Source: Flectonema sp. DT1601
Lineage: Eukaryota; Euglenozoa; Diplonemea; Diplonemida; Diplonemidae
Direction: 5' to 3'
Assembly (NCBI GenBank): GCA_964019425.1
Contig: OZ025801.1
Location: 558,001-622,000, forward strand
DNA length: 64,000 nt
The notes beneath the pieces are model-generated. The model searched no databases and was not told where the DNA came from. It worked only from the letters and a program-made list of their open reading frames with translations. A program made the position numbers and the translations under genes. Shown in pieces: positions 40,677 to 49,287 of this stretch; position 1 is the first letter of the stretch, and each line of letters starts with the position of its first letter.

Positions 40677-42242
40677 TTATCCTTCATCAGCACGCGCCTG
40701 ATCTTTTCCCCAAGTGGTTAGATTGTTGTTTAGGTCAGAGTAGGCTGCTCTTACCTTGCGGATTCTGTGAGTCAAGAGTACTTTAACTTCAGCCATAGGG
40801 ATGATTGCTCTTAGGTTAATTATAACTGAGCAAGTGTACGACGACAATACTACCCAAGTAGCTAATATCGTTATTGAGATTTTTTCAGAATTGTAACGAG
40901 CAAAGGCAGTTGACTGTTTCACAGCATGTAGAACAATCAACCTCTTTCCATAAATATCAATAATATGAACGTCAACGAAATAAGCCTCACCGTCAGAATC
41001 ATCTATTGAGAATGAAAGGAAATCTCCAACAACATTTTGTGTCATGACTGCCTTTTCAAATGAGTCGTACGATCCGTATTCTTTTAGTATTTTTACACCT
41101 AATAAATAAACATATTTATCACTGCTCTCGTGAGGATATATTCTTGTTATGTTGTTGGACATGATTGGTGCTCGCAATGAACTTCCGAATAGCAATCCTG
41201 TTTCACTGAATGAGCAAATCTTATTATCAGCGTCGGTTGTACTACACCCTGATGGTAGAGGTAGGCCTCCTTTGCAATGGTTACACATGTTGTTAATTTC
41301 ATAATCGATTGAGATGGGTGCATGATTACCTTGAATTGGTGATGCTCCCAACAAGACTGTTTTATGACCAGGAGAGAAGATATGACTTGAAAGTTGATCT
41401 TCAATCTCTGACAAAGGAATGAATACGCCAGCTGCGTTAGTGTAATTTTGATCAGTCAATCCCCTAACACATGCAATGCCCGGATTTAAGACTGATTTCA
41501 CTGACGGAAAACTAAAAACTGTAGTCCAATTCACTTGCAATGGATTGGTCCAGTTCTGGACCATAGTAGTGAAAGCTTGATCTCTTAGCTGCCATTCATG
41601 ATTTCTAAATGATGTATTTTCATATTCAATGACGTCCCTAAAACCGACAGCAGCTATCGTTTCAACAGAAACATTAACAGCAAACAACAACAAATTGTAA
41701 GACAGAAACGGAGCTGAAACGTCTTTCATTTTTTTTAAATTATCAGGTGTCGCGTGGTTCAATGTTATATTTTTCTGAACAATCTTGTGATACAAAACAT
41801 TTGATACGTACAAAGGTTGGACAAAGAGAGTTTCTAACACACTGCCTATCGAATAAGACTCTCGCTCTCGTAGGATGAGCGCGAGTTCTCCACTGGTTTC
41901 ATGCATGGCTTGGATGCAGGCAGCAGTAGTTGAAAACCCAGCAATCAAAACAATAAAACTAGATATCGTTAACATCATCTTCACAATGACGGATCTTCTG
42001 CTTATTTTACAATTCCATCCAAGTTCACGTTTTTCATTAGAACAGCCGGCGCAGGTGTCGTATCCGCATTCTTCACAAGCTCCAAACGAACTATTTTCAC
42101 AAATCATACCTCCGCAAACATCACATTGCCTCTCATTATTATAGGCAATCAGATCACTCAGTGGATGACCAGCAGGACATTTTCCAATTAAGTTTTCGTT
42201 GTCTACTTCGTACTCTGAAGTTGATCTTTTCTTACGTGTCAT
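40677..42242 (-). CDS. Membrane protein with N-terminal Cys/His finger and large ectodomain
   Basis: 521 aa. Residues ~22-67 form a DC1/ZZ-like zinc finger (CPAGHPL, CDVCGG, ACEECGYDTCAGC). A first membrane segment spans ~86-110 (MMLTISSFIVLIAGFSTTAAC) and a second ~466-490 (ITILATWVVLSSYTCSVIIN). The ~350 residues between them carry several N-glycosylation sites (NIT, NVS, NTS, NWT, NYT) and Cys residues, so they should be extracellular. This is a two-pass sensor topology like Cache-type receptors, but the C-terminal cytoplasmic part is only ~35 residues and has no kinase or cyclase domain. The finger resembles that of the RT-OTU protein at 15.9 kb. The receptor role is inferred. Confidence 0.78.
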   Translation of the reverse strand: MTRKKRSTSEYEVDNENLIGKCPAGHPLSDLIAYNNERQCDVCGGMICENSSFGACEECGYDTCAGCSNEKRELGWNCKISRRSVIVKMMLTISSFIVLIAGFSTTAACIQAMHETSGELALILRERESYSIGSVLETLFVQPLYVSNVLYHKIVQKNITLNHATPDNLKKMKDVSAPFLSYNLLLFAVNVSVETIAAVGFRDVIEYENTSFRNHEWQLRDQAFTTMVQNWTNPLQVNWTTVFSFPSVKSVLNPGIACVRGLTDQNYTNAAGVFIPLSEIEDQLSSHIFSPGHKTVLLGASPIQGNHAPISIDYEINNMCNHCKGGLPLPSGCSTTDADNKICSFSETGLLFGSSLRAPIMSNNITRIYPHESSDKYVYLLGVKILKEYGSYDSFEKAVMTQNVVGDFLSFSIDDSDGEAYFVDVHIIDIYGKRLIVLHAVKQSTAFARYNSEKISITILATWVVLSSYTCSVIINLRAIIPMAEVKVLLTHRIRKVRAAYSDLNNNLTTWGKDQARADEG

Positions 42243-42618
42243 GGTTGGTTCTTCTTATGGTAAATTAAGAGAGGAATCGATTCATTATTCTTTTTTTGTT
42301 GTTGTTGTTTTTGCTTGAAAGAAATAAAACATATCAAAAGAAAGGTTGTGCGAGTGGAAAAAAAACGTGAGTTATTATTATTTTTTTATTTTTTTCCCCA
42401 TCCTTCTCATTGCACACGTTCGAATAAGGCAATCTCAGATAAGATGTTGTGTATTGTTACATGTTATTGTGACAATTTGAAGAAGGGAAGAAAAAAAAAA
42501 GAAAAAAATGTTAAGAGTCGGGGATTGAACTTGAAGCGATCTCCAAACATCACAAGTTGGAAAAAATAACCACCAAGGAAATAATAACTGTGGCTGGGAT
42601 AGTGGAATTTTCTTACAT
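42243..42618. other. Intergenic DNA with a B-box-like string
   Basis: On the minus strand GCTTCAAGTTCAATCCCCGAC (about 42,515-42,537) resembles a tRNA T-arm but does not fold into a tRNA. A similar string lies near 30,410. No gene supported. Confidence 0.5.
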
Positions 42619-43295
42619 CATAGATGGAAGTGCCCTCCAAATTTGGAGGGCGCCTGGTGAAAATCAGCCACAAAAATTTGTAGGGCCAAAATAGGGCGCT
42701 GGAGGGCGCTTTTTTAATTAAATTTAATATAATGCCGAGCTCATTTTGACACACCCCTGCCCTCAGCGAGGGTCGAATCGCATCTTATTTGACTTTTCTC
42801 CGGTTCGCCCGATCAAATGCGTCTCTGGGATATCAGTTTACTTGCCACCAGTAAATTTCTTTTTTTTCTCACAAGGTACCGTGAAGACCGGCCTATTAAC
42901 AGGTTAGCAGGAACGCACTCTCCCTCCTCTTGAATCCCTCTATATTCGACTCGGTGCCTTCTGCGGGCTAATCAGCTCCTTGCAGATCTGGGATGCATCG
43001 TCCACTGAAATGAGTTTCAGCTTCAGGGTTTGCAGCAGGCTCCGGAAGCTCTCAAGGAGTAGCCCATTGTTTTTGCCATTGTTGACCGTCGAACCATTAC
43101 CTGGAGGTCTCGGGTTCGAACCCCGTGACACCCTTTTTTCTCTTTTTCGAAAGACTGCCAAGCATGTCAAAAACAGTTTTTTTGGCTAGTAATAAAAAAG
43201 GTAAAAAAAAAGCGCCCTCCAAAATAATATTTATATTAAAAGCGCCCTACAAGAGCCCTACACGCCCTCCAAATTGTAGGGCACTTCCATCTATG
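42619..43295. mobile_element. 677-bp non-autonomous TIR element carrying a tRNA-like B box
   Basis: The ends are inverted repeats: CATAGATGGAAGTGCCCTCC at the left, and the right end read inwards is CATAGATGGAAGTGCCCTAC, with further GGAGGGCG matches inside. TTACAT flanks both ends (42,613-42,618 and 43,296-43,301), consistent with a 6-bp target duplication. The interior is GC-richer than its surroundings and has no transposase. Near the right end, GGGTTCGAACCC followed by GTGACACCC and a T-run looks like the 3' part of a tRNA with a pol III terminator. I cannot assign it to a superfamily. Confidence 0.8.
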
Positions 43296-43302
43296 TTACA
43301 TA

Positions 43303-43335
<33 letters not shown>

Positions 43336-43496
43336 ATAACTTTTTTGTTAAAAAACAAATCACCTGTAACAAGGACAGTGATATTTTTTTTTATAAAATG
43401 AGGGATGTTGAACAGTCAAGTTAAAAACTTCCTCATAATAATTCTTTTTTTTATATTTTCTTTTTTTTGTTTTTGTTTGTTTGCCCTAAACAATTC
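43296..43496. other. Short intergenic region
   Basis: A-run of about 31 nt near 43,303-43,333. Nothing else is recognised. Confidence 0.5.
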
Positions 43497-44852
43497 TCAG
43501 AGCTCCTCGTCTTGCTCTTCGCTTATCCTCCGTTCTTTATTTTTATTCTTCTTTTCTTGGTTTCGATCTCTCGCTTGCTGTAACATCGTTTTCGCTGTCA
43601 CGATCACAGACTCTAAAATTAACTTTTGTTGCAACCGATACTTTACGATTGCCAACTCTTCAACGTCAGTTATACCTTCATCAAGAAGTTGCTTATCTTC
43701 ACTTGAAGTGGTTTCAAATAATTGTAATTCCTCTTTGAGAATTTTTGCAGCATATTTCATAGTCGCTATTTCGTTATTTGCGCAATAAAGAAGTTTCTTA
43801 TAAGACATCGACGTACCGTATTTTAAACATGGTTTTGCCTTCGACGGTTTTACTGAGAGCACAGCAGAAAATAATAAAACAGGTTCGGATAGTTCGTCTT
43901 TGTGAAGACAAACTGAGGTTTGTGTTTTTGAGGTTTTTAAGAAATCAAGTTTGCGAGAATAAAGTTCGATATCAGGAGTTAAGTATCTTTGTAATTGAAA
44001 TTTGTAGCATTCGTATGGATTAGCGTCAGGAACGAAACCATGATGTTGAAAATAAATAGCGTTAGTGTTATCACCATAGCTTTCAAAGACTTGATTATTC
44101 TGTGCTACATTTCTATCTGATTTTACAATCGCATCACCGTTCGTTAACAGACTGTGGTATGTTAAGAATTTCTGGCTTCGCATACCTTTATACTTAGTCC
44201 AGTCAAAGCTGAGATCTTCATCATCTAATGCGTGATTAAACATTCCAGCAACCGGAATAAGGTATTCCTCCCCCTGTAGGTGCCATGCTCTCGTTGACAA
44301 CACTCCTCTTGCCCATAAGTAATCATCAAAAGCAATGTCTTCGCCAAGGAGTTTCTCAAGCATAACCCATGTGTGTTTTGTTTCTTTTAAGTTTGTTGCA
44401 GCGGCTTTTCTCGCATCTTCAGGCTCTATAGACGCAAGTCGATCATTGCTGTATTGTAGCGGTGTATAAAATTTCTCAGGTAACATTCTAAGCCAAACGT
44501 AAAATCTGCTGCTTGAATCTTTTTTTCTCTCACTAATTAACCACCACACCAATAATTCGTGATTCGTAAGGGATTTTGATAGTTGCTGGACATAGTACCA
44601 TTTTCTAACGTTTTCTCCAGAGATGACCCATTGAGATGGGATGCGCAAGACTACTTCGCCTTTGCTGATATCTCTCGTCGCAAATAATCCTAACCCCCAA
44701 TTACTGTTACGGACTTCCATGGCAGTATTTTCAGAAGCCATGCTCTGATACCACTCCTTGAAATCGTGTAGCGATTCTTCTGTTTTCTCACTGTTTGCGA
44801 CTACTGTTGTGAATGCAGCTAGCGCTACAGTCAACCATTTCATGGTTGTCAT
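43497..44852 (-). CDS. Secretory-pathway SET-domain methyltransferase (SETD3/LSMT-like) ending DEEL
   Basis: 451 aa. The N-terminus MTTMKWLTVALAAFTTVVA is a good signal peptide. The SET domain spans ~45-290: NSNWGLGLFATRDISKGEVV, then the split-SET insertion, AGMFNHALDDEDL (NH motif) and VFESYGDNTNAIYF (YG..N motif), the residues that bind S-adenosylmethionine and substrate. A helical LSMT/SETD3-type C-terminal domain follows. The tail is strongly charged and ends EEQDEEL, which resembles a KDEL-class ER retrieval signal. A lysine/histidine methyltransferase resident in the ER lumen would be unusual, since SETD3-type enzymes are mostly cytosolic, nuclear or plastidic. The start Met follows an A18 run. 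Catalytic motifs look intact; the substrate is unknown. Confidence 0.88.
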   Translation of the reverse strand: MTTMKWLTVALAAFTTVVANSEKTEESLHDFKEWYQSMASENTAMEVRNSNWGLGLFATRDISKGEVVLRIPSQWVISGENVRKWYYVQQLSKSLTNHELLVWWLISERKKDSSSRFYVWLRMLPEKFYTPLQYSNDRLASIEPEDARKAAATNLKETKHTWVMLEKLLGEDIAFDDYLWARGVLSTRAWHLQGEEYLIPVAGMFNHALDDEDLSFDWTKYKGMRSQKFLTYHSLLTNGDAIVKSDRNVAQNNQVFESYGDNTNAIYFQHHGFVPDANPYECYKFQLQRYLTPDIELYSRKLDFLKTSKTQTSVCLHKDELSEPVLLFSAVLSVKPSKAKPCLKYGTSMSYKKLLYCANNEIATMKYAAKILKEELQLFETTSSEDKQLLDEGITDVEELAIVKYRLQQKLILESVIVTAKTMLQQARDRNQEKKNKNKERRISEEQDEEL

Positions 44853-45831
44853 TTTTTTTTTTTTTTTTCTTTTATTCGAAAGAAACGAAGTTAAACAGCT
44901 GCTTTCTTACAGACTTTACGACCGTGGAAGAAACACTCAAACGCATGACCTGTTCAAACGAAAAAAGAATAATAAATAATATTTACAACAACAGTGAAGA
45001 CAACCAACAAACTGCAAAGGCAAGGCAGGTTTTTTTTTTTTTTTTTTAAAAGAAAAATGAATCAGGAAAACAAATAACCAGACAATAGAACATAGTGATT
45101 TCCCCCCTTAGGAAAAAGAAGGAGGGAAGGAAGTTGAAAAAGAAAGTGAACAAAATAAAAGCATTTCAAGATGCTGCTTTGACGAATGTAGGAAAAAGGG
45201 AGAAGCACCTCTATTCAGTGCAGTGCATAAGAGATCTCGCATCAGCAAAGAAACGCGTTTTGCAACAGTCCCAATTAGAGAAGCTTTCTTTTTTTTTTTT
45301 TTTTTTTTTTTTTTTCCACCTGGTGATGAATGTCTTCGAAGCAGACAATTTATATAACAGTTTTATTTTTTTATTTTTATATTTTTTTTTTTCGCACGTC
45401 TTGGAAGTTAGAAAGAGATAATTGCTTACCCTTTTTCTTAACTTCAATTTACTTTTTTTTTTTCTTTTTTTTTTTAAGTCCAAGAGAAAGATGATCATTA
45501 CTATGATGAAAAATGCCCTTCTCTCATTCACCTCTCAAAAAATAACGACTTTTCCCCTCAAAGTCACATAAAAGTGTTTTTAGCAACTAGTAGATAAAAA
45601 TAAAAAAAAATAATAAGGCAATCAGTGAAAAAAAAAGAAGAAGAAAAAAAAACACTACAGAGAAAAGACACGCAAAAACGCAGTAGTAAAAAAAAATTAA
45701 ATAAAAAAAAAAACAGCAAAACGCATGTAAGAAAGGGAGGTTTTAGTCATTTTTATTTTTTTTTTTTTCCCTTCCATCCTCGGAATGAGTGAGATAAAGA
45801 CTTAAACACCTCGGTTTTCCGGGTGTATCAA

Positions 45832-45862
<31 letters not shown>

Positions 45863-46202
45863 CTCTTTTCTCGTTAAAGCAGTAATAGATTGCCACCAAA
45901 CAGAGTAAGCAATAACACGTTTACCACTACTGTGCCCTGGGAAAAAAAAAAAAAAAAAAAAAAAGAAACCCCTCTCTGCCCATTATATTATCTCTTATTG
46001 TTCTCCGTATGACCATCAATAGAAGACACCCTCGTAATTTTTGGGGATTAGTTGACACTTTTCAAAAAAGTCTTTCGTTGCAGAGAAGGGACGTGCACAC
46101 CCCACACTAGTGGACAGCTCTTTTTTTTTTTTTTTTTTTTTCCACTTGAAATTTAAAAACTTAAAAATTTAAAAAAACTAATAAAAGAGAGGAAAAAAAA
46201 AA
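44853..46202. other. Intergenic DNA, gene-poor
   Basis: Many A/T runs. A plus-strand stretch at about 45,119-45,290 translates without stops into a Lys-rich string, but it has no start context, family or partner exon, so it is not called. Confidence 0.5.
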
Positions 46203-46591
46203 GGGGGTGAAACTTTGACTATGTAAAAAAAAACAGTAACAACTATTAGGTGTTAATACGAAATTAATATCAAATACTTGTTTGTAGTTGTTAATCAAAG
46301 AAAAGGAGAAAAGGGAAGGAGAAGGACTCGAAGTTATTTCTCGAAGGATTCCCTTTTTTGGATCGCAAGAGTAAAAATCCCTAAAAAAAAAAAGGCAGGA
46401 GGTAGAAAACAGCTTCGATGGTAACAAACGACTTGAGGGGAAGAATTGAATTGCGGGTTTTTTTTTTTTTTTTAAAAAATTTCAGCTTTATTTTAAGCAA
46501 CAAAAAAAAATTGAAAAAAAAAAAAAAAAAAAACGATAATTTGACAATCTGTTAACGATACAGCGAAAAGACTTTAGCTTTTTTTTTTTTT
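46203..46591. repeat. Family C dispersed repeat, copy 2
   Basis: Same ordered blocks as 14,583-15,071: GGGGGTGAAACTTTGACTATG, CAGTAACAACT, GAAATTAATATCAAA, and at the right AACGATAATTTGACAATCTG with GATACAGCGAA, ending in a T-run. The middle ~200 nt differs. Confidence 0.7.
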
Positions 46592-46696
46592 TATAATAAG
46601 AAACTGAAGCACCGGGTATGTATGCTTATGTGTTCAGTCATTCGTGTTACCGCACATCCTCTGGGTCTTTGCAAATATCTGAATTTTAGAAAAAAA

Positions 46697-46836
46697 CTTT
46701 CAGATAAGCCTTATACTTTGTTGATCGGCGACAGTATTTCTACCGCACAGGGGAAATAGATAACATTTTGACCATAAATAAATAAACGGCTATTTTAATC
46801 TGAATAGTTTTCTTCTACCGACTTCGTCGGTGCATT
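46697..46836 (+). repeat. Family A2 repeat, copy 2
   Basis: CTTTCAGATAAGCCTTATAC, CCGCACAGGGGAAATAGA, GACCATAAATAAATAAACGG, AATCTGAATAG and CCGACTTCGTCGG are present in order. No long A tail. Confidence 0.8.
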
Positions 46837-46965
46837 GAAACACCTTTTTTTTTTTTTTTTTTAAATTATCCTATGTAATTCCCATGTTAAGTCTAACTTG
46901 AAGTGAACCAATGGAAGTTTATTAAACTGACATTCCACCATTTCTGGTTGAACGCTTCGTAGAGA

Positions 46966-47068
46966 TGGACTAGATAAAGAAGTCGAATACATTGCGTGCT
47001 GAGCATCTCTGATACAGCAAACTAAAGAGCATCGGGTTAACTCCCCAGAGCTACGAAGCAATGTAATT
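46966..47068 (+). repeat. Family D repeat, copy 2
   Basis: Core at 47,011-47,052 nearly identical to 1469-1510. The flanks (GAAGTCGAATACATTGC, then AGCTACGAAGCAATG) are also recognisably related. Confidence 0.7.
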
Positions 47069-47770
47069 AAACCTTTGTTAACTAAAAAAAAGAAATAAAA
47101 AAAAAGAAGAAAAAAAGAAAAAAAAAAGGCAGCCTGCTGTAGATAACAAAAAGATATAAAAAAAAAAAAATAATTATAAAAAAAAAAAAAAAAAAAAAAA
47201 GAACGTTCATCACAAAGAGCAACGAAAATAACAGTTTTTTAACCAAACAAAAAAAATTGGGGGTTTTGTGGAAAAAAAAAAAAAAAAAAAATGATTTAGA
47301 AAAAAAATTCCTTTTTCAGGAAAAGGGTTTTAAAGTAGCTAGGTTTTAATAGCTATCAGTCAATCATATAAAAAATCAAATGCAAATAAACACTAGTGGG
47401 GGTCAATTAGTTTTGTAATCCAACGTTGCTGTATATTTTGAGTGCTCTAAGAGGTAACTCACAGCAACAGAGGACCCAATCCGTAACCGTTTCCGAAGGC
47501 TGGAGCATGGATTGTTGAGTTAGTTTGAAATAAAGGAAAATTAGCTTTTTTTTTTTTCTTTTTAATTTTTTAGTTTTAAGTACACTCTTGAGGTTGGCGT
47601 CTTGCATTTTTTTTTTTTTTTTTCCCGCAACCAATCTCATTTAATCACTAGTTTGTCTCAAAGAGTAAAAAACCTTTCAGATCAGTTTTTTTGAAATAAC
47701 CAACTGCACTCATACATTCACTTAGCTAAGCATCACATTGCGAGTTGAATCAGTGAGTAGAATATCAAAA
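47069..47770. other. Intergenic DNA
   Basis: A/T runs. AGCTATCAGTCAATCA near 47,339-47,355 recalls TTATCAGTCAATCA at 1,226-1,239, next to the family D fragment. A short minus-strand frame at 47,407-47,608 after an A-run is not convincing. Confidence 0.45.
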
Positions 47771-47911
47771 CTATTCAGATTAGCCTTATATTTCATTGAA
47801 CGCAGACAAAATCCTGTCGCACGGGGAAAATAAGAAATATCGGCTTTCAATCTGAATAGTTTCTTCTCCGACTACGTCGGCACAAAAAAAAAAAAAAAAA
47901 AAAAAAAAAAA
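47771..47911 (+). repeat. Family A repeat, copy 5
   Basis: A well-preserved copy: CTATTCAGATTAGCC, CCTGTCGCACGGGGAAA, AATCTGAATAG, CCGACTACGTCGG and a ~29-nt poly-A tail. It abuts an A2 copy immediately to the right. Confidence 0.9.
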
Positions 47912-47928
47912 CTTAAAAATTAAAAAAT

Positions 47929-48049
47929 CGTTCAAATACTTTATTATTTATTAATCGCTGACAGTAGAAAAACATTTGACCATAAATAAATAAACAGATT
48001 TTAATCTGAATAGTTTCTTCTACCGACTTTGTCGATGCAAAAAAAAAAC
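47929..48049 (+). repeat. Family A2 repeat, copy 3
   Basis: GACCATAAATAAATAAACAG, TTTTAATCTGAATAG, CCGACTTTGTCG and a short A tail. Its left part is degraded. Confidence 0.75.
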
Positions 48050-48185
48050 TAAATAGTAACAATAATAATTTATTCTCGCGCCTGTTGCCTTTTTTTTTTT
48101 TTTTTTTTTTCTTGTCACACACAACCATAACATAAAAAAGATACACAACCAACAAATTAAACGAGGCGTTCTACGAACTTTCTAA

Positions 48186-48350
48186 GGGGATTGCGCCTTC
48201 AGTATGCGTCTGCGATGATCCTAAATCTCCCACGCTGACGCATTAAACCAAGGCAGTGTCACCCTTCTTAAGGAGACTGTGTACGCCTTCAGTAAGAGCG
48301 AGCCAATAGCAAGATATGCACACTACACTGACGCATTAAACGAGTCTGAT
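48186..48350. repeat. Diverged tandem duplication (~80 bp units)
   Basis: Two successive units share AAGG(G/A)(G/A)..., CGCCTTCAGTA, and the ending CTGACGCATTAAAC. The unit middles differ. No coding frame. Confidence 0.55.
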
Positions 48351-48673
48351 TGGTATCCGCCAACCTATCTTGAAGAAGATGGGAAACCTTTTTAACTGAC
48401 GTCAATGCTTAGTAGGCGCGAGTCATGATCATTTGTACACATCGGCCCCCGAGCTGGGGGTCGTCGTGATTTAGATCGATAAATTGATTATTCTTGTTCT
48501 GATTAGCTTTTGAATACCAAAATAAATATACTCAGAGAGTCTTTCATATTTTAGAATAGCCAGCCAACAATGAAAAAAAAAAGAAGAAAAAAAAAAAAAA
48601 AAGACCATAGATATGACTACACTTACATAACGAATATCGTCAGTATTAAGTACTCAGGGGAGGGGAGAGAGAG

Positions 48674-48705
<32 letters not shown>

Positions 48706-49287
48706 CCATTTGTAAACCTGATCAATAAAAGACCTACGCAAGATTGTATAACACGGGAGCCTATACCTATATCTTAATAGACTCCGTTTGTAGCATTCTG
48801 TTGTCAAAACAAACAACACTCCTTTTACACCCACGCACAAAGGGAGGTTTTCCATTAGCCGTTGTAAGCGACGGAGTTATATAAAAAAAAGAAAATAATA
48901 ACAATAATAAAAATTTTGGCAACACACAGCAACAGAATGAAAAAAAAGGAAAAGAAAAAAAACTTTCAACATATTATAACTGACTTATATAAAAAAAACA
49001 AAACAGAAATAGAACCGTCTGGAAAAGTGAGGGATGGAGATGCGATTTTTTTTTTTTTTTTTTTTTTGCTTTTTTTTTTTTTTAATTTATCGAAGTAAAA
49101 ACACACAAAGTTTTCACGTTTATTCATTCAGCCTTCGCCATTGCGGAAGCGACTTTTTTTTTTTTTTTTTTTTTTTTTCTTCTTATACACTTTGATAAGA
49201 TAAAAAAAACTCTAGACCTACCTCCCCCCAAGAAAAAAAAAAAAAAGCAATGCAACAATATCCAAATATTTTCAAAAATGAATACTG
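48351..49287. other. Intergenic DNA downstream of the calcium channel
   Basis: Contains T-runs near 49,047-49,067 and 49,156-49,178 and A-runs near 48,677-48,702. No gene supported. Confidence 0.5.

Noticed and set aside
43105-43135. tRNA gene suggested by GGGTTCGAACCC and a following T-run
   Set aside because: The acceptor, D and anticodon arms cannot be paired upstream, so it is only a tRNA-like fragment inside the TIR element.
45095-45421. Plus-strand Lys-rich frame
   Set aside because: Runs into a T-run read as poly-Phe and has no recognisable family or start context.
47407-47640. Small minus-strand frame starting after an A-run
   Set aside because: Composition is driven by Lys runs and it has no recognisable domain.
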